36,099 bases of DNA from JBAVVD01 sp049697115 (lineage in GTDB: Bacteria > Acidobacteriota > Aminicenantia > Aminicenantales > UBA4085), in assembly GCA_049697115.1 (NCBI GenBank), contig JBAVVD010000089.1:1-36099 (forward strand), read 5' to 3'. The notes beneath the pieces were generated by a model. It saw only the letters and a list, made by a program, of their open reading frames with translations. It did not search any database and was not told the DNA's origin. Positions 7,909 through 17,700 of the stretch are shown here, piece after piece (position 1 is the stretch's first letter; each line of letters starts with the position of its first letter). A program made the translations under genes and the position numbers.

Positions 7909-9402
7909 CTACTTCTTCACCATGACACTTCCGCTATCGGGCAAACGGTCTTTGCCTGACATGTCGTAAAACCAGACCTTGACCGATCCAATTGTGCCGA
8001 AAATAGTGTTCCATGGGAGGATGAGAAAGTAATCATTTCCGTTCGTCGACGCAGTGCCTGTAAAAATCTTGGTGTTGTAAAGACCGGGGCTTGTCTGAGT
8101 GAACGCTTCAAAATTTGTGGAGTGGCATCGGATGAGGATTTCCGCGGCAGAGGTTCCGCCTGTATCGACGTAGAAGAAAAATTCATCGAAGTTGGGAGAG
8201 GCAAAAAAAGTGACCGTAACAAAAAGGCCCGTCATTCCGGAGACGAGTTTAAGCCTGGAGAAGTCACGGGAGTCCGGCGCTGTCGTTTCATTCGGATCGG
8301 ATCTCCAGAGCGTCAGACGGCAGCTGTCTTTCCCAGCGGGATGTGTGACAAGCTCAGGGGGACGGCATCCCGTCGCAAATACTGCGGCCACGGCCGCGCC
8401 GACATTTTCCTGGTCCCCTATCCTGTCAAAGAAAAGCTTCGAGCCGTTGTCGCCGCAGCCGAAGCTGACCGATTCATTCCAGCCCAGCCAGACGGCTGCG
8501 CCGTGGTTGATCGTCCATGTGGGCATGCCCGGCAGGGCTCCTGGGTCGGCGCCGTGGCAGCTCTCCAGAAAGAAGACGGTGCTGGGGAAGGATTGGTTGA
8601 TCCAGTAAGTGGAACTGAAGTTTCCCGTGATGACATAGCCGAATTGAGTCTCTTCCGACGCGTTATTGTAGGCGCTGGCCCTGATAGTTCCGGTATATCC
8701 GCTATTGGCCGGAGGGAAGTTGGTGTACCAGGGGCGGACGAGAAATCCGAAATCCCCTCCGAGGTCGCCTCCGTGGCCCCGCATAAACACCACTCCGTAT
8801 TCACCGTTATCAATGAGAGCGGCATTTGCGAGGTTGGCATTGTCGTTGAGCCGAACCGTGACGGAGTATCCCAGTGCCTGCAGGTTGGAACGGACTTGTT
8901 GACAGATTTTGGGCGTGATGACGTTATTATCATCTTCCAGGCAGTCAAAGATCAGGGCCTTGTGAGAGTTGGGAGCACAGGGAAGAAGAGGACGCACCAG
9001 CTCAGGCTTTTGGATTTTCTTGAGCTGCTGAAACTGTTTTTTCTGCGTCTGAACCTGATGGACAGGATACTCCTCGCTGGCTTCACTTTCAGAGCCGAGT
9101 TTATCCCTTCCCAGAAACATCAGAAGCTCGTTTCCGTCCTTGAATTTGACAAATAAATTGGAACCTTTAAGCCGGGTGACCTCCTGGACCTCAGGTTGTT
9201 CGAGCAGAAAATCCTTCTGCTGCTGGATGGCGTTGGCCATGGCTATCTTTTGGTCGAAGACGAGTGTTTTGAAGTTCAGATGGACTTTTTTTGCCAGTTG
9301 GGTCACTTTATCCGGCGGCTGCTGAGAAACGCCTTTCTGAGGCATTGAACAGAACAGGATCAAAGTAGCGGCTAAAATTGATATCCAGAGCACTTTTTTC
9401 AT
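7909..9402 (-). CDS. Secreted caspase/gingipain-fold (clan CD) peptidase candidate
   Basis: Predicted extracytoplasmic protein of 497 residues. Residues 1-27 form a signal peptide. Residues 58-100 hold the module shared with the small lipoprotein, followed by a Gln/Lys-rich linker (115-135). The region 147-350 resembles a clan CD cysteine peptidase. It has a first strand HKALIFDCLEDD, a His-Gly motif in VVFMRGHGG (His210) and a strand ending in Cys at FFLESCHG (Cys282). The spacing and the strand-His-Gly and strand-Cys pattern are those of caspase, gingipain and clostripain families. Residues 365-497 look like a beta-rich C-terminal domain that may bind or anchor. No significant family assignment could be run, so the enzyme class is inferred from the dyad alone. 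A strong aggagg precedes the start. It is divergent from a papain-type peptidase gene. Confidence 0.65.
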   Translation of the reverse strand: MKKVLWISILAATLILFCSMPQKGVSQQPPDKVTQLAKKVHLNFKTLVFDQKIAMANAIQQQKDFLLEQPEVQEVTRLKGSNLFVKFKDGNELLMFLGRDKLGSESEASEEYPVHQVQTQKKQFQQLKKIQKPELVRPLLPCAPNSHKALIFDCLEDDNNVITPKICQQVRSNLQALGYSVTVRLNDNANLANAALIDNGEYGVVFMRGHGGDLGGDFGFLVRPWYTNFPPANSGYTGTIRASAYNNASEETQFGYVITGNFSSTYWINQSFPSTVFFLESCHGADPGALPGMPTWTINHGAAVWLGWNESVSFGCGDNGSKLFFDRIGDQENVGAAVAAVFATGCRPPELVTHPAGKDSCRLTLWRSDPNETTAPDSRDFSRLKLVSGMTGLFVTVTFFASPNFDEFFFYVDTGGTSAAEILIRCHSTNFEAFTQTSPGLYNTKIFTGTASTNGNDYFLILPWNTIFGTIGSVKVWFYDMSGKDRLPDSGSVMVKK

Positions 9403-9583
9403 TTTTCCTCCTCGATCATAAAATTAAAAAATAATAATTTTCTTGAGAAGATACAAAACTTTGCCCTCATCTGATTTAGATTTCCCCTTTGAATGAATCT
9501 TCTTACTAGATTGGCTCCAATCCTACATATGATAAATATCATTGAAAACGGAACTTGTCAATAGAGTGAACGAGTTCAAAACC

Positions 9584-9613
9584 TTGACTTCAGTCACTGT
9601 CTGGCGCTATCAT
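9584..9613 (+). promoter_or_regulatory. Candidate sigma70-type promoter for the papain-like peptidase gene
   Basis: TTGACT at 9584-9589 and TATCAT at 9608-9613 are separated by 18 bp. They lie about 70 bp upstream of the ATG at 9682, in the 279-bp divergent region between the two peptidase genes. No counterpart is clear on the other strand. Consensus matches alone are weak evidence. Confidence 0.4.
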
Positions 9614-9681
9614 TTTGGCTCTGTGAGGCGCCATCAAGCGGAGATCCAGAAGAGGAATGTTTTGAAAGAGGGAAAGGAAAT

Positions 9682-11451
9682 ATGAACAATATAAGAACTC
9701 ATCGATGCTTAGGGGCTATTTTTTTAATGCTTTGGCTAGTACCTGTCTTTTTTATATTCAGTGGACAATCGGATGCAGGAAATAAGAAATTCAGGGCGGC
9801 TCCCATCAATGCTCAGTATCAGGAATATGTAAAAAACTGGAAAGCAGGGGTCCTGCAAAAATTTTCCGATGACGGCCATCCTCTGGGCCTCATCCCCAGT
9901 ATTCATGATCTTTCCTATATCAAGACAGAAGGCATTTACAGGACGTATGATCTCCCCGATTCGTATGACCTGCGCACTTTGAATAAGCTCACATCCGTCA
10001 AAAATCAGGGGAGTTGTGGATCCTGTTGGGCCTTCGCCAGCTACGGTTCTCTGGAATCCTATCTCATGCCCAATGAGAACAGAAATTTTTCGGAACAGAA
10101 TCTTGTTGACCATCATGGATTTGATTGGGGACCCTGTGAGGGAGGGAGTATTGATATGGCCACGGCGTATCTGGCCAGATGGGACGGCCCGATAAACGAA
10201 TCGGAAGATCCGTATATCCACGCACTGTCTATGAATCTGCTGGACATCAAAAAGCATGTTCAGAATGTGATCTATTTTTATCCCAAATCCAGCGCCGCTG
10301 ACAATGACCGCATCAAACAGGCCGTCATGAATTACGGTGGGATTTATACAACCATGTATTATTCGGCGGCCTACTATAATTCCGCTAATAAAAGCTATTA
10401 CAATCCATCCGAAAGAGTCGGCGCACACGCCGTTGTCATTGTGGGATGGGATAACAATTTCGATCAGTATAAATTCAATCAGGTGCCACCTGGAAACGGG
10501 GTCTTCATTGTCAAAAATAGCTGGGGATCCGGATGGGGTGAGAGCGGCTATTTTTATGTTTCCTACTATGACGCCTTTTTTGGCCGCAGGGATTTATGCG
10601 CGGCGGTAACGGCCGAACCGACCTCGACTTACCAGGATATCTATCAGTATGACCCTTTTGGTTGGGTCTGGTCCTTAGGTTATGAAGACACCAATACGGC
10701 CTGGGGCGCCAATATATTCACAGCCAAATCTTCTCTGCCCTTGAGCGCCGTCAGTTTTTATTGCGCGGGAAGATCCAATCGTTATGAAATCTATGTGTAT
10801 ACGGGTGTCAGCGCGGAGGGGCCGCGCACCGGCGTATTAGCCGCCGCAAAAAGCGGTTCAACCGACAATCCTGGCTATTATACGATTCCAATGGATTCAA
10901 TGGTGCCGCTTTATGCGGGGCAGAAATTTTCTGTCGTCATAAAATTCATAACTGAAGGTTATAATTTTCCTGTTCCGGTTGAATATCCATATCCCGACTA
11001 TTGCAGCCAGGCGTCTGCGAACAGCGGAGAAAGTTTTATCAGCGAAGACGGCAACGTTTGGGATGATATGCTTACCGCAAATGAAGGAGAGTATGCCAAT
11101 ACCAACATCTGTATCAAAGCGTTAGCCGGATATCCAGGCATTTATCCTCCTGAGAATTTCAGCCTTCAGAGATTGGAAAATAATTTGATATTTTCCAAGG
11201 AATACATCAACCGTCTCGAGTGGACGCCCAATCCGAAGAATGTCACACAAATCGTGAAATACAAGATTTTTCGGAAAAAAAAGAATCAGAATGAGCTTTA
11301 CTATCAGCTTTTAACCGAACTCGCAGCGACAGAATTATCTTACGAAGATCGGGGCCTCAAAAAGACGGACCTTTACACCTACGGAATTTTATGCGTGGAT
11401 GAATGGAACAGGGAAAGCGACCTGACGGAAATCAGCAATGAGGGAGAATAA
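9682..11451 (+). CDS. Secreted papain-family (C1A) cysteine peptidase with C-terminal lectin-like and Fn3-like regions
   Basis: Predicted exported peptidase, 589 residues. Residues 1-32 form a signal peptide and 33-95 a short propeptide. The C1A catalytic domain follows (about 92-300) with a full set of residues: Gln109 (oxyanion hole), Cys115 in GSCGSCWAF, His249 in GAHAVVIVGWD and Asn279 in VKNSWGSGWGESGYF. Residues 320-475 are beta-rich and resemble the lectin-like domain found after C1A domains in secreted bacterial peptidases (YEIYVYTG, then a KFSVVIKF strand). The last 100 residues resemble a fibronectin III-like domain. Weak gaaagga spacing supports the start. Its stop is one base before the next gene, a beta-barrel protein, so the two share a transcript. 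The role is probably degradation of external protein, or surface processing. Confidence 0.92.
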   Translation: MNNIRTHRCLGAIFLMLWLVPVFFIFSGQSDAGNKKFRAAPINAQYQEYVKNWKAGVLQKFSDDGHPLGLIPSIHDLSYIKTEGIYRTYDLPDSYDLRTLNKLTSVKNQGSCGSCWAFASYGSLESYLMPNENRNFSEQNLVDHHGFDWGPCEGGSIDMATAYLARWDGPINESEDPYIHALSMNLLDIKKHVQNVIYFYPKSSAADNDRIKQAVMNYGGIYTTMYYSAAYYNSANKSYYNPSERVGAHAVVIVGWDNNFDQYKFNQVPPGNGVFIVKNSWGSGWGESGYFYVSYYDAFFGRRDLCAAVTAEPTSTYQDIYQYDPFGWVWSLGYEDTNTAWGANIFTAKSSLPLSAVSFYCAGRSNRYEIYVYTGVSAEGPRTGVLAAAKSGSTDNPGYYTIPMDSMVPLYAGQKFSVVIKFITEGYNFPVPVEYPYPDYCSQASANSGESFISEDGNVWDDMLTANEGEYANTNICIKALAGYPGIYPPENFSLQRLENNLIFSKEYINRLEWTPNPKNVTQIVKYKIFRKKKNQNELYYQLLTELAATELSYEDRGLKKTDLYTYGILCVDEWNRESDLTEISNEGE

Positions 11452-11452
11452 A

Positions 11453-12016
11453 ATGAAAAAGACTGTCTGTATCCTCCTGGGTATTCTTTTTTTCCCCCCG
11501 GCCCAATATGCGGTTCATATCGATGTTGGAATTTCTTATGGGCCAATCCGCATGAATGACGCTCAAATAAAAAATGTCTATGGCGATGGTTATGTTTATT
11601 CCCCGTATATGAATGTCCACATCGGGAAAGGCTTTTTCGCAAGTGTGGGATACGAGGGAGGCTATACGAAATCCGGGACAATCGGTCTGTACAATGATCC
11701 CACGACGTTCAAGCTCCATGGAGTGGAATTTTTTCTAGGTTTTCAAAAAAGAATCCAGTTTATTGTTACTTTTATCAAAGTGGGCGGCGGTTATTATTTC
11801 TATAAACAGACATTTGAAAGTCCTTATCTCAAAGAATTTCAAGTGGACAGTCAAGAAGTGGGGGGCGCGTTCAATGGAGGGATTAAATTGATCCCTTTTA
11901 AAGGAGTCTTTTTTTCCGGCGAGATCAAATATGTCTATCTCATGGACAAGCCTCTTGAAGAGAAAGTCAATCTCGGAGGATTGAGATTTATGGCGGGACT
12001 GGGATTTTCGATTTAA
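11453..12016 (+). CDS. Small outer-membrane beta-barrel-like protein
   Basis: This is a 187-residue protein with an N-terminal signal peptide (MKKTVCILLGILFF, cleavage near residue 20). Amphipathic, Gly- and aromatic-rich strands follow (VDVGISYGP-like alternation, FFASVGYEGGY, VGGGYYFYKQ, FSGEIKYVYL), and the chain ends in a strand closing at Phe-Ser-Ile. The pattern fits an eight-stranded outer-membrane barrel of the OmpW/OmpX size class, but no family could be named. Start at 11453 is chosen over an in-frame ATG at 11438: it has gggag upstream, begins the signal peptide, and follows the peptidase stop by one base. Co-transcription with the papain-like peptidase suggests a surface partner. 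About 170 bp after it hold no gene. Confidence 0.7.
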   Translation: MKKTVCILLGILFFPPAQYAVHIDVGISYGPIRMNDAQIKNVYGDGYVYSPYMNVHIGKGFFASVGYEGGYTKSGTIGLYNDPTTFKLHGVEFFLGFQKRIQFIVTFIKVGGGYYFYKQTFESPYLKEFQVDSQEVGGAFNGGIKLIPFKGVFFSGEIKYVYLMDKPLEEKVNLGGLRFMAGLGFSI

Positions 12017-12189
12017 TCGGAAATTATCCCCGTCCTTGGGAGATTTATATATCGTTTTTTTATCCTACCGTTGATTTATTTCCTGATCATTTTAAGGAGA
12101 AAATTTGGAGAAATAGTCCCTGGTTATGGTAAAATTTCAATAATTATGCGGATGATAAGTCTTTTTTTAATGAGCATCCAGGGGGCATC

Positions 12190-13743
12190 ATGAAAGTTTT
12201 GACATCCAAACAGATGAAAGAGATCGACCGGAAAACCATCGAGGATATCGGTATCCCCGGGCCTGTGCTGATGGAAAACGCGGGAATTCAGATTTTCAGG
12301 GCTGTGAAAGCCAGATTTCCGGACATCTCCGGAGAGAAAATTGTCATCGTGGCCGGAAAAGGGAACAACGGAGGAGACGGCCTGGTTGTCGCCCGCCATC
12401 TTTTCAACCAGGGATGTCAACCTCACGTTTTGCTTTTGGCCTCCAGACAGGAAGTTAGAGGGGATGCGGCTATACATTTGCCGATTGCTGAGAAACTGGG
12501 CATCCGGATTACGGAAATTTGCACTCTGGAGGACTGGAAAGCACATAAAAAGGAAGTGCAGAACGCCACGCTTCTTGTCGATGCCATATTCGGCACAGGG
12601 CTTCTCAAGCCGGCTGAGGGGCTCTATGCCGCCGCCATCCTGGATCTGAACAAGTCCAGAGCTTACAAGGTGGCTGTGGACATTCCTTCCGGTCTCTCTT
12701 CAGACACGTTTCGGATTCTCGGGCCAACAGTGAAGGCCGATCTGACGGTGACTCTGGCCGCTCCTAAAATTGGCCATCTTTTTCCGCCAGCCGAGGATTG
12801 GGTGGGCGAGCTGGAAATCGCCGACATCAGCATACCGCCTTTTCTATTTGAGGATGAAGCCCTCAAACTGGAACTGGTGGAAAGGAAGAATTTTGCACTC
12901 GGCTTGAAAAAGAGGAGAAAGGATTCCCATAAAGGAACCTATGGCCACCTTTTCATAATCTCAGGTTCACTTGGAAAAACAGGAGCTGCGGTCATGGCCG
13001 CCAGAGCCGCCCTGAGAATGGGGGCCGGACTGGTCACGGTTGGGACTCCGAAAAGCTGCCTTCCGCTTGTGGCCCGCTCCACGATGGAGGTCATGACCGA
13101 ACCGCTCCAGGAAACAGAAGAAAAAACGCTGTCCTCCGAGGCCCTGCCTCAGGCATTAAAACTTCTGCAGGGAAAGGACGGGCTTCTCCTCGGGCCAGGA
13201 ATTTCGACCCATCCTTCGACGGCTGAGTTTGTCTTATCGCTCATTCCCCGGATTCGGATTCCGGCGGTCATTGATGCCGATGGATTGAACATCCTTGCGG
13301 GGAATCCGGATGTTTTAAAATCGCTCAACCAACCGATTGTTCTCACTCCTCATCCGGGTGAGTTCGCCCGGCTGGCCAATATTTCAACGAAAGAAGTCAT
13401 CGAGGGGAAACTCGAGCTCGTGCCCCGTTTCGCTGAAAAATACCGTGTCTATCTGGTCCTTAAGGGCTATAAAACGCTCATTGCCACGCCGCAGGGAAAA
13501 ATGTTCATTAATCCCACCGGAAATCCGGGCATGGCCACTGCAGGCTCCGGCGATGTCCTCAGCGGCATGATCGCTTCGCTCATAATCCAGGACAAAGATG
13601 TTCTGGCGGCCTTGCTGGCGGCCGTCTATCTCCACGGCCTCAGCGGCGACCTGGGTGTGAAAAAGGTTGGAGAAAGGCCTCTGGTGGCCGGAGACCTGAT
13701 TCGCCGTCTTCCTCAAGCGCTGAAAATAATGGAACAGGACTGA
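12190..13743 (+). CDS. nnr: Bifunctional NAD(P)HX epimerase / ADP-dependent NAD(P)HX dehydratase
   Basis: Cytosolic metabolite-repair enzyme that restores hydrated NADH and NADPH. Residues 1-215 are the YjeF N-terminal epimerase domain, with VIVAGKGNNGGDGLVVARHL (53-72) and VDIPSGLSSDT. Residues 230-517 are the ribokinase-like dehydratase, with KGTYGHLFIISGSLGKTGAA, the LTPHPGEFARL motif and the C-terminal anion hole/catalytic motif NPGMATAGSGDVLSGM. The 517-residue length matches fused Nnr proteins such as E. coli YjeF. The gene is followed after 86 bp by tsaE, a frequent genomic pairing. That gap also contains a strong AGGAGG (13750-13755) that leads only into a 19-codon reading frame starting with TTG. 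Confidence 0.97.
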   Translation: MKVLTSKQMKEIDRKTIEDIGIPGPVLMENAGIQIFRAVKARFPDISGEKIVIVAGKGNNGGDGLVVARHLFNQGCQPHVLLLASRQEVRGDAAIHLPIAEKLGIRITEICTLEDWKAHKKEVQNATLLVDAIFGTGLLKPAEGLYAAAILDLNKSRAYKVAVDIPSGLSSDTFRILGPTVKADLTVTLAAPKIGHLFPPAEDWVGELEIADISIPPFLFEDEALKLELVERKNFALGLKKRRKDSHKGTYGHLFIISGSLGKTGAAVMAARAALRMGAGLVTVGTPKSCLPLVARSTMEVMTEPLQETEEKTLSSEALPQALKLLQGKDGLLLGPGISTHPSTAEFVLSLIPRIRIPAVIDADGLNILAGNPDVLKSLNQPIVLTPHPGEFARLANISTKEVIEGKLELVPRFAEKYRVYLVLKGYKTLIATPQGKMFINPTGNPGMATAGSGDVLSGMIASLIIQDKDVLAALLAAVYLHGLSGDLGVKKVGERPLVAGDLIRRLPQALKIMEQD

Positions 13744-13829
13744 GGACATAGGAGGGGAATTGATTTTAGACTCCGGCCGTTTGTCTTCCAGAGACAGAGA
13801 TAGAAAGTTTCCAGATTGAAGTCGACGCA

Positions 13830-14264
13830 ATGAGCGCTTACCGGCATAAAAAGGAAGACCATGTCACCCGTTCAGAAAGAGAGACTTTTCAACTGGCCAA
13901 AAAATTGGCCGAAGGATTCAGTGGGAATGAGGTCGTCTTCCTCGTCGGTGAGCTTGGGGCCGGTAAGACCGTTTTTACCAAAGGAATTGCCGCAGGGCTC
14001 GGCCTGAAAAATATCCATCAGGTCTGCAGCCCCTCTTTTACTCTTCTCAACATTTATCAGGCCCGATGTCCCATCTACCACCTGGACCTTTACCGTCTCA
14101 ATAAAGAATCAGAAATCCAGGAGCTAGGATTCGAGGATTATTTGGGCGCGGGAGTTGTGATCATCGAGTGGGCTGAAAAGCTGAAGTTCGACGGCGAAGC
14201 CGTCCGTGTCACAATCCAGATCGGAAAGGGCGACGAAAGAAGAATTTCCATTCGTTTTATTTGA
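13830..14264 (+). CDS. tsaE: tRNA threonylcarbamoyladenosine biosynthesis ATPase TsaE
   Basis: Cytosolic P-loop ATPase that drives the TsaB-TsaD-TsaE complex making t6A37 in ANN-decoding tRNAs. It has 144 residues. Walker A is GELGAGKT (40-47). The conserved Thr region is SPSFTLLNIY (68-77), followed by HLDLYRL (84-90) and the Walker-B-like VIIEWAEK (110-117). All are intact. The ATG at 13830 has only a weak GAAG upstream, and no better in-frame start exists before a stop at 13767. Its last 22 codons lie inside a direct repeat whose second copy sits 4.46 kb away, just before apt. Confidence 0.95.
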   Translation: MSAYRHKKEDHVTRSERETFQLAKKLAEGFSGNEVVFLVGELGAGKTVFTKGIAAGLGLKNIHQVCSPSFTLLNIYQARCPIYHLDLYRLNKESEIQELGFEDYLGAGVVIIEWAEKLKFDGEAVRVTIQIGKGDERRISIRFI

Positions 14265-14318
14265 CACGGCGGATATTTTATTTTTTAATGAATTCAACTC
14301 CAATGAAAAAGACCAAAG
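14199..14318 (+). repeat. Long direct repeat, copy 1 (tsaE 3' end plus downstream leader)
   Basis: This 120-bp segment matches 18659-18778 at a constant offset of 4460 bp with no gaps and about ten mismatches counted by eye (about 91% identity). It includes the last codons and stop of the intact tsaE and 54 bp after it. Six mismatches fall in codons; five are synonymous third-position changes and one is Lys to Arg. The repeats bracket the ankyrin gene. Confidence 0.93.
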
Positions 14319-14399
14319 GTTTATGAGGTTGATCCCCTGCTGTGTCCCTATGCTTTTAAGCGTCTCTCGGACTTTTTAGATCGCCATGAGCAATTCCCG

Positions 14400-14505
14400 A
14401 CTGCCCTGACATCCATTCGAGCTTTGCTTTATATTTCCTCACGATGATTGGATGAGTAAATCGACACAAAGAGACTCACTCGACCACACAGCCGAAAATG
14501 AAATT
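14400..14505 (+). repeat. Dispersed degenerate repeat, copy B
   Basis: Aligns with the minus strand of 7215-7320. Shared blocks include CCTCACGATG, GACACAAAGA and CAGCCGAAAA in the same order and spacing. The reading frame that is open in copy A is broken here by stops and indels, so this copy is a decayed fragment. Confidence 0.6.
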
Positions 14506-14650
14506 CCCTACATCCTTGACTCTTGTCCCAATTTCGTTCAAACGAAGAAATTGTCATCATCGCATCTGAGAGGATTTACGACTCGGGGAGTATGTATCAA
14601 CGGACATAAACAAGAATGATTGCTTTTTTCATATGGTGTATATAAAATAT

Positions 14651-14668
14651 TGATCACAACTGAGATCA
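14651..14668. promoter_or_regulatory. Inverted repeat, possible operator upstream of the ankyrin gene
   Basis: TGATC and GATCA are separated by eight bases (TGATC-N8-GATCA), 45 bp before the ankyrin ATG in an AT-rich leader with CATAAT at 14687-14692. The size suits a dimeric regulator, but a 5-bp half-site can occur by chance. Confidence 0.3.
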
Positions 14669-14712
14669 GCATTAGACAACTTATAGCATAATTTCCGCCA
14701 CAGGAGGGGGAA

Positions 14713-17700
14713 ATGAACAATATCCTAGCTTTATTGGGGAAAACAGCCGCTGCCCTGGCGGCAGTCACCGCAATTTTTACAGCCATCCTGTCGGTATACA
14801 GATATATACAGCGCTTGAAACTACGCCCGATTCCTTTTGATAAGGAAGACTTTCTCCGAAGGATTCGTAATGGAGACTTCCAACTGAAAATTATTAAAAA
14901 CTTTCTAAAGGCTGGGATGTCCAAAAATTTGCTTGATGAAGATGGAACTCCGATCTTAATTCTGGCCATCCACTATCGACAGATCAAAACCGTAGAAATG
15001 TTGCTTCAAAAAAAATGCTTTAAAAAGAATGTGGATTCCTCCATTAAAAGCGCATCCGGGACCAGCACGATCGTCGCCGCGGTTTTGTGCAGGAGGAACG
15101 ACATCCTCCGTCTTTTACTGGATTACGGCGTCGATTCATCGGATATGAACGGGGCAAAGCTGATCATCGCCGTCAAAGATGCTGATATTTTAAGAGTCCA
15201 GAAGCTTCTCGAGGCGAATGTTGAAAAAGAACTGAAAACATTGAGCGGCGCATCCGCTCTATTCCTTGCAGCGGAGATGGGGCATCTCAGTATCGTGGAG
15301 AAATTAATCGAAGCAGGAGCCAATATCGAATCAAAAGACAATATGGACCGGTCCCCCCTTATGGCTGCGGCCGGCTCAGGAAGGACAAAAGTTGTTGAAT
15401 TTTTTCTGAAAAAAGGTGCTGACCGCAATGCTCTGGATAAACACAGCAGAACGGCCTCGGATCTGGCCCGCAGCGCTGGTTTTCCCAAACTTGCAGAAAT
15501 CATCGGAGGTCGGGGTGAAATATCAAGAGAGTTAATGGAGGCCGTCAAAGAAGGGGATTCAGAAAAAATTGGAAAACTTGCAGATACCGGTGTGGATATG
15601 AATCAATTAGATGAAAATGGAGATCCGCTCATCTACACCGCTATCAAAGAGGATAAGGTGGAGGCCGCGAAAATTCTCTTGCAAGCCAAAGCGGATATTG
15701 AACTACGAGGAGCCGACGGGACGACACCACTTCTGGAAGCTGTAAAACGAGGAAGAACTGAAATTGTCAGGCTGCTGCTGGAAAAAGGGGCCGATGTCGA
15801 TCCTTCTGACGACAAAGGCGATACTCCCCTACTTTTGGCTGCAAAACTCGGATGGACGGATATTTTAAAGGCGCTTATTCCTCACGTGAAAAAAATAGAT
15901 TCCATCGGATCGAAGGGTGAAACTCCGTTGATGGCCGCGGTGGAAAGGGGCCGGGCAAACATTGTTGAGCTTTTGATCAGAGCCAAGGCGAAAGTGGATG
16001 CAGTTGACTCCTTTGGTCGGACACCTCTGATGATTGCAATATTAAAAGGTTATGGCGGAATCCAATCTCTATTGCGTCAAGCGGGAGCCCGGAAAGGAGA
16101 AATGGAAGCGCATCTGCTGATGACGGCTCAACAAGGGAATATTGCCGAACTGCGTTCCCTTCTCAAAAAGGAGGTCAATATCGAAGTGCTCGACCGGAAT
16201 GGAAGATCGGCCCTGCATCATGCCGTAGAGAGTGGGAATACCAAGGTTGTCGAGCTGTTGCTGGACTTCAAAAAAGCCCTTCATGCGGATAACGACGTTG
16301 GTGTGAATAGAGCAGATCTTTGGGGATGGACTCCTCTCATGCTGGCAGCGAAAGCGGGATATCTGACGATTCTTGAGTGCCTGATCGAAGCCCATGCCGA
16401 AGTAGATCAGCTGCGGCCGGATGGAACAACCGCCCTGATGCTCGCCGCACGTCGAGGCCATTCCCAGATAATCGAGAAATTGATAGAAGCACATGCAAAT
16501 GTGAACTGGTCTCGCAACGATGGTCGGACCGCTTTGATGTTCGCCTCCGAAAGCGGACATCTTGCGATCATCAAGCTGTTGGTCGAGGCGAAAGCCGAAG
16601 TGAATTCGAAAAGTAACAGCGGGGAAACTCCTCTCATGCTGGCAATCCTGAGGGGGGAGCGGTACATTGCGGACTATTTAAGAGAAAAGGGGGCTCATGA
16701 AGGGGAGTTGGAGGCCGAATTGTATGCCGCAGTCCGGCGCAGCGATCTCGATATGGTGAAAGCTTTGATCGAAAAGGATGTCAATGTAAATTTTAAGTTT
16801 CGATTAGGGCGGACTCCTCTTATGATCGCGATCAGCAATGGTTTCTTGCCGGCCGTCAAAGAGTTGGTGGAAGCGAACGCCAATGTGAATCAAAAAGAAA
16901 GAGACGGCAGTACGCCCCTCGAACGCGCCGCCCGGGAAGGACGCTTGGCGATTGTCAATTATCTCATCCAAGAGGGAGCGGATCTGAATCTACGCGGATT
17001 GCATGCCCGAACTCCCTTATTGGCGACGGTTGAGTATGGAAGAACAAGAATCGTTGTAGCCCTGATAAAGGAGAATGCGGAACTGGAAACACCTGATGAA
17101 TATGGGCGGACTCCCCTCATGATGGCAAAATTGTTGCGTTATAACAAAATTGCAGAACATCTCATAAAAGCCGAGGCTCAAGCCGGAGCGAATGAAGCCG
17201 ATCTTATCTTGGCTTCCGCACAAGACCGCCCGGCTCGGATTAAGAACCTGCTGGAGAAAGGGGCGGATGTGAATATTCCAGGAGTCCGCTGCACCACTGC
17301 TTTGCTGGAAGCCTGCAGGAGCAATAAAGCCGAAGTCATAAAAATTCTAATCGATGCGGGTGCAAAAGTGAGTGTGAATGACGATACCGGCACATCCCCA
17401 TTAATTGCAGCCGCACGGCGGGGGAATATTGACATTGTCAATCTGCTTCTTGAAAAGGAGGCTTCCATCAATTTCCCCGGAGAGTCGGGCAAAACAGCTC
17501 TGATGGCGGCTGCCGAGGCGGGTCATGCCAATATAGTGATACGACTGCTCGAGGCGAAAGCGGATCCGAATCTACCGGATCGAAAAGGCAACACGGCCTT
17601 GATTACAGCGGCGGCGCGCGGACATATCAATGTTGTTTCCGCGCTCATCAACAAAGGAGTCGAAGTCAACGCCAAGGGCGATCAAGACCGTACGGCATTA

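Larger units (their letters stand above)
14265..14712. other. 448-bp stretch without an intact gene between tsaE and the ankyrin gene
   Basis: The first 54 bp complete direct repeat copy 1. The middle contains a degenerate dispersed repeat (14400-14505) with in-frame stops. The last 80 bp are AT-rich and contain an inverted repeat and the agg-agg-ggg ribosome-binding site of the ankyrin gene. I see no other coding sequence or RNA gene. Confidence 0.6.

Noticed and set aside
8122..9156. A 344-codon plus-strand frame opposite the caspase-like peptidase
   Set aside because: The minus-strand gene has a signal peptide, a good ribosome-binding site and paired His/Cys motifs; the plus frame has none.
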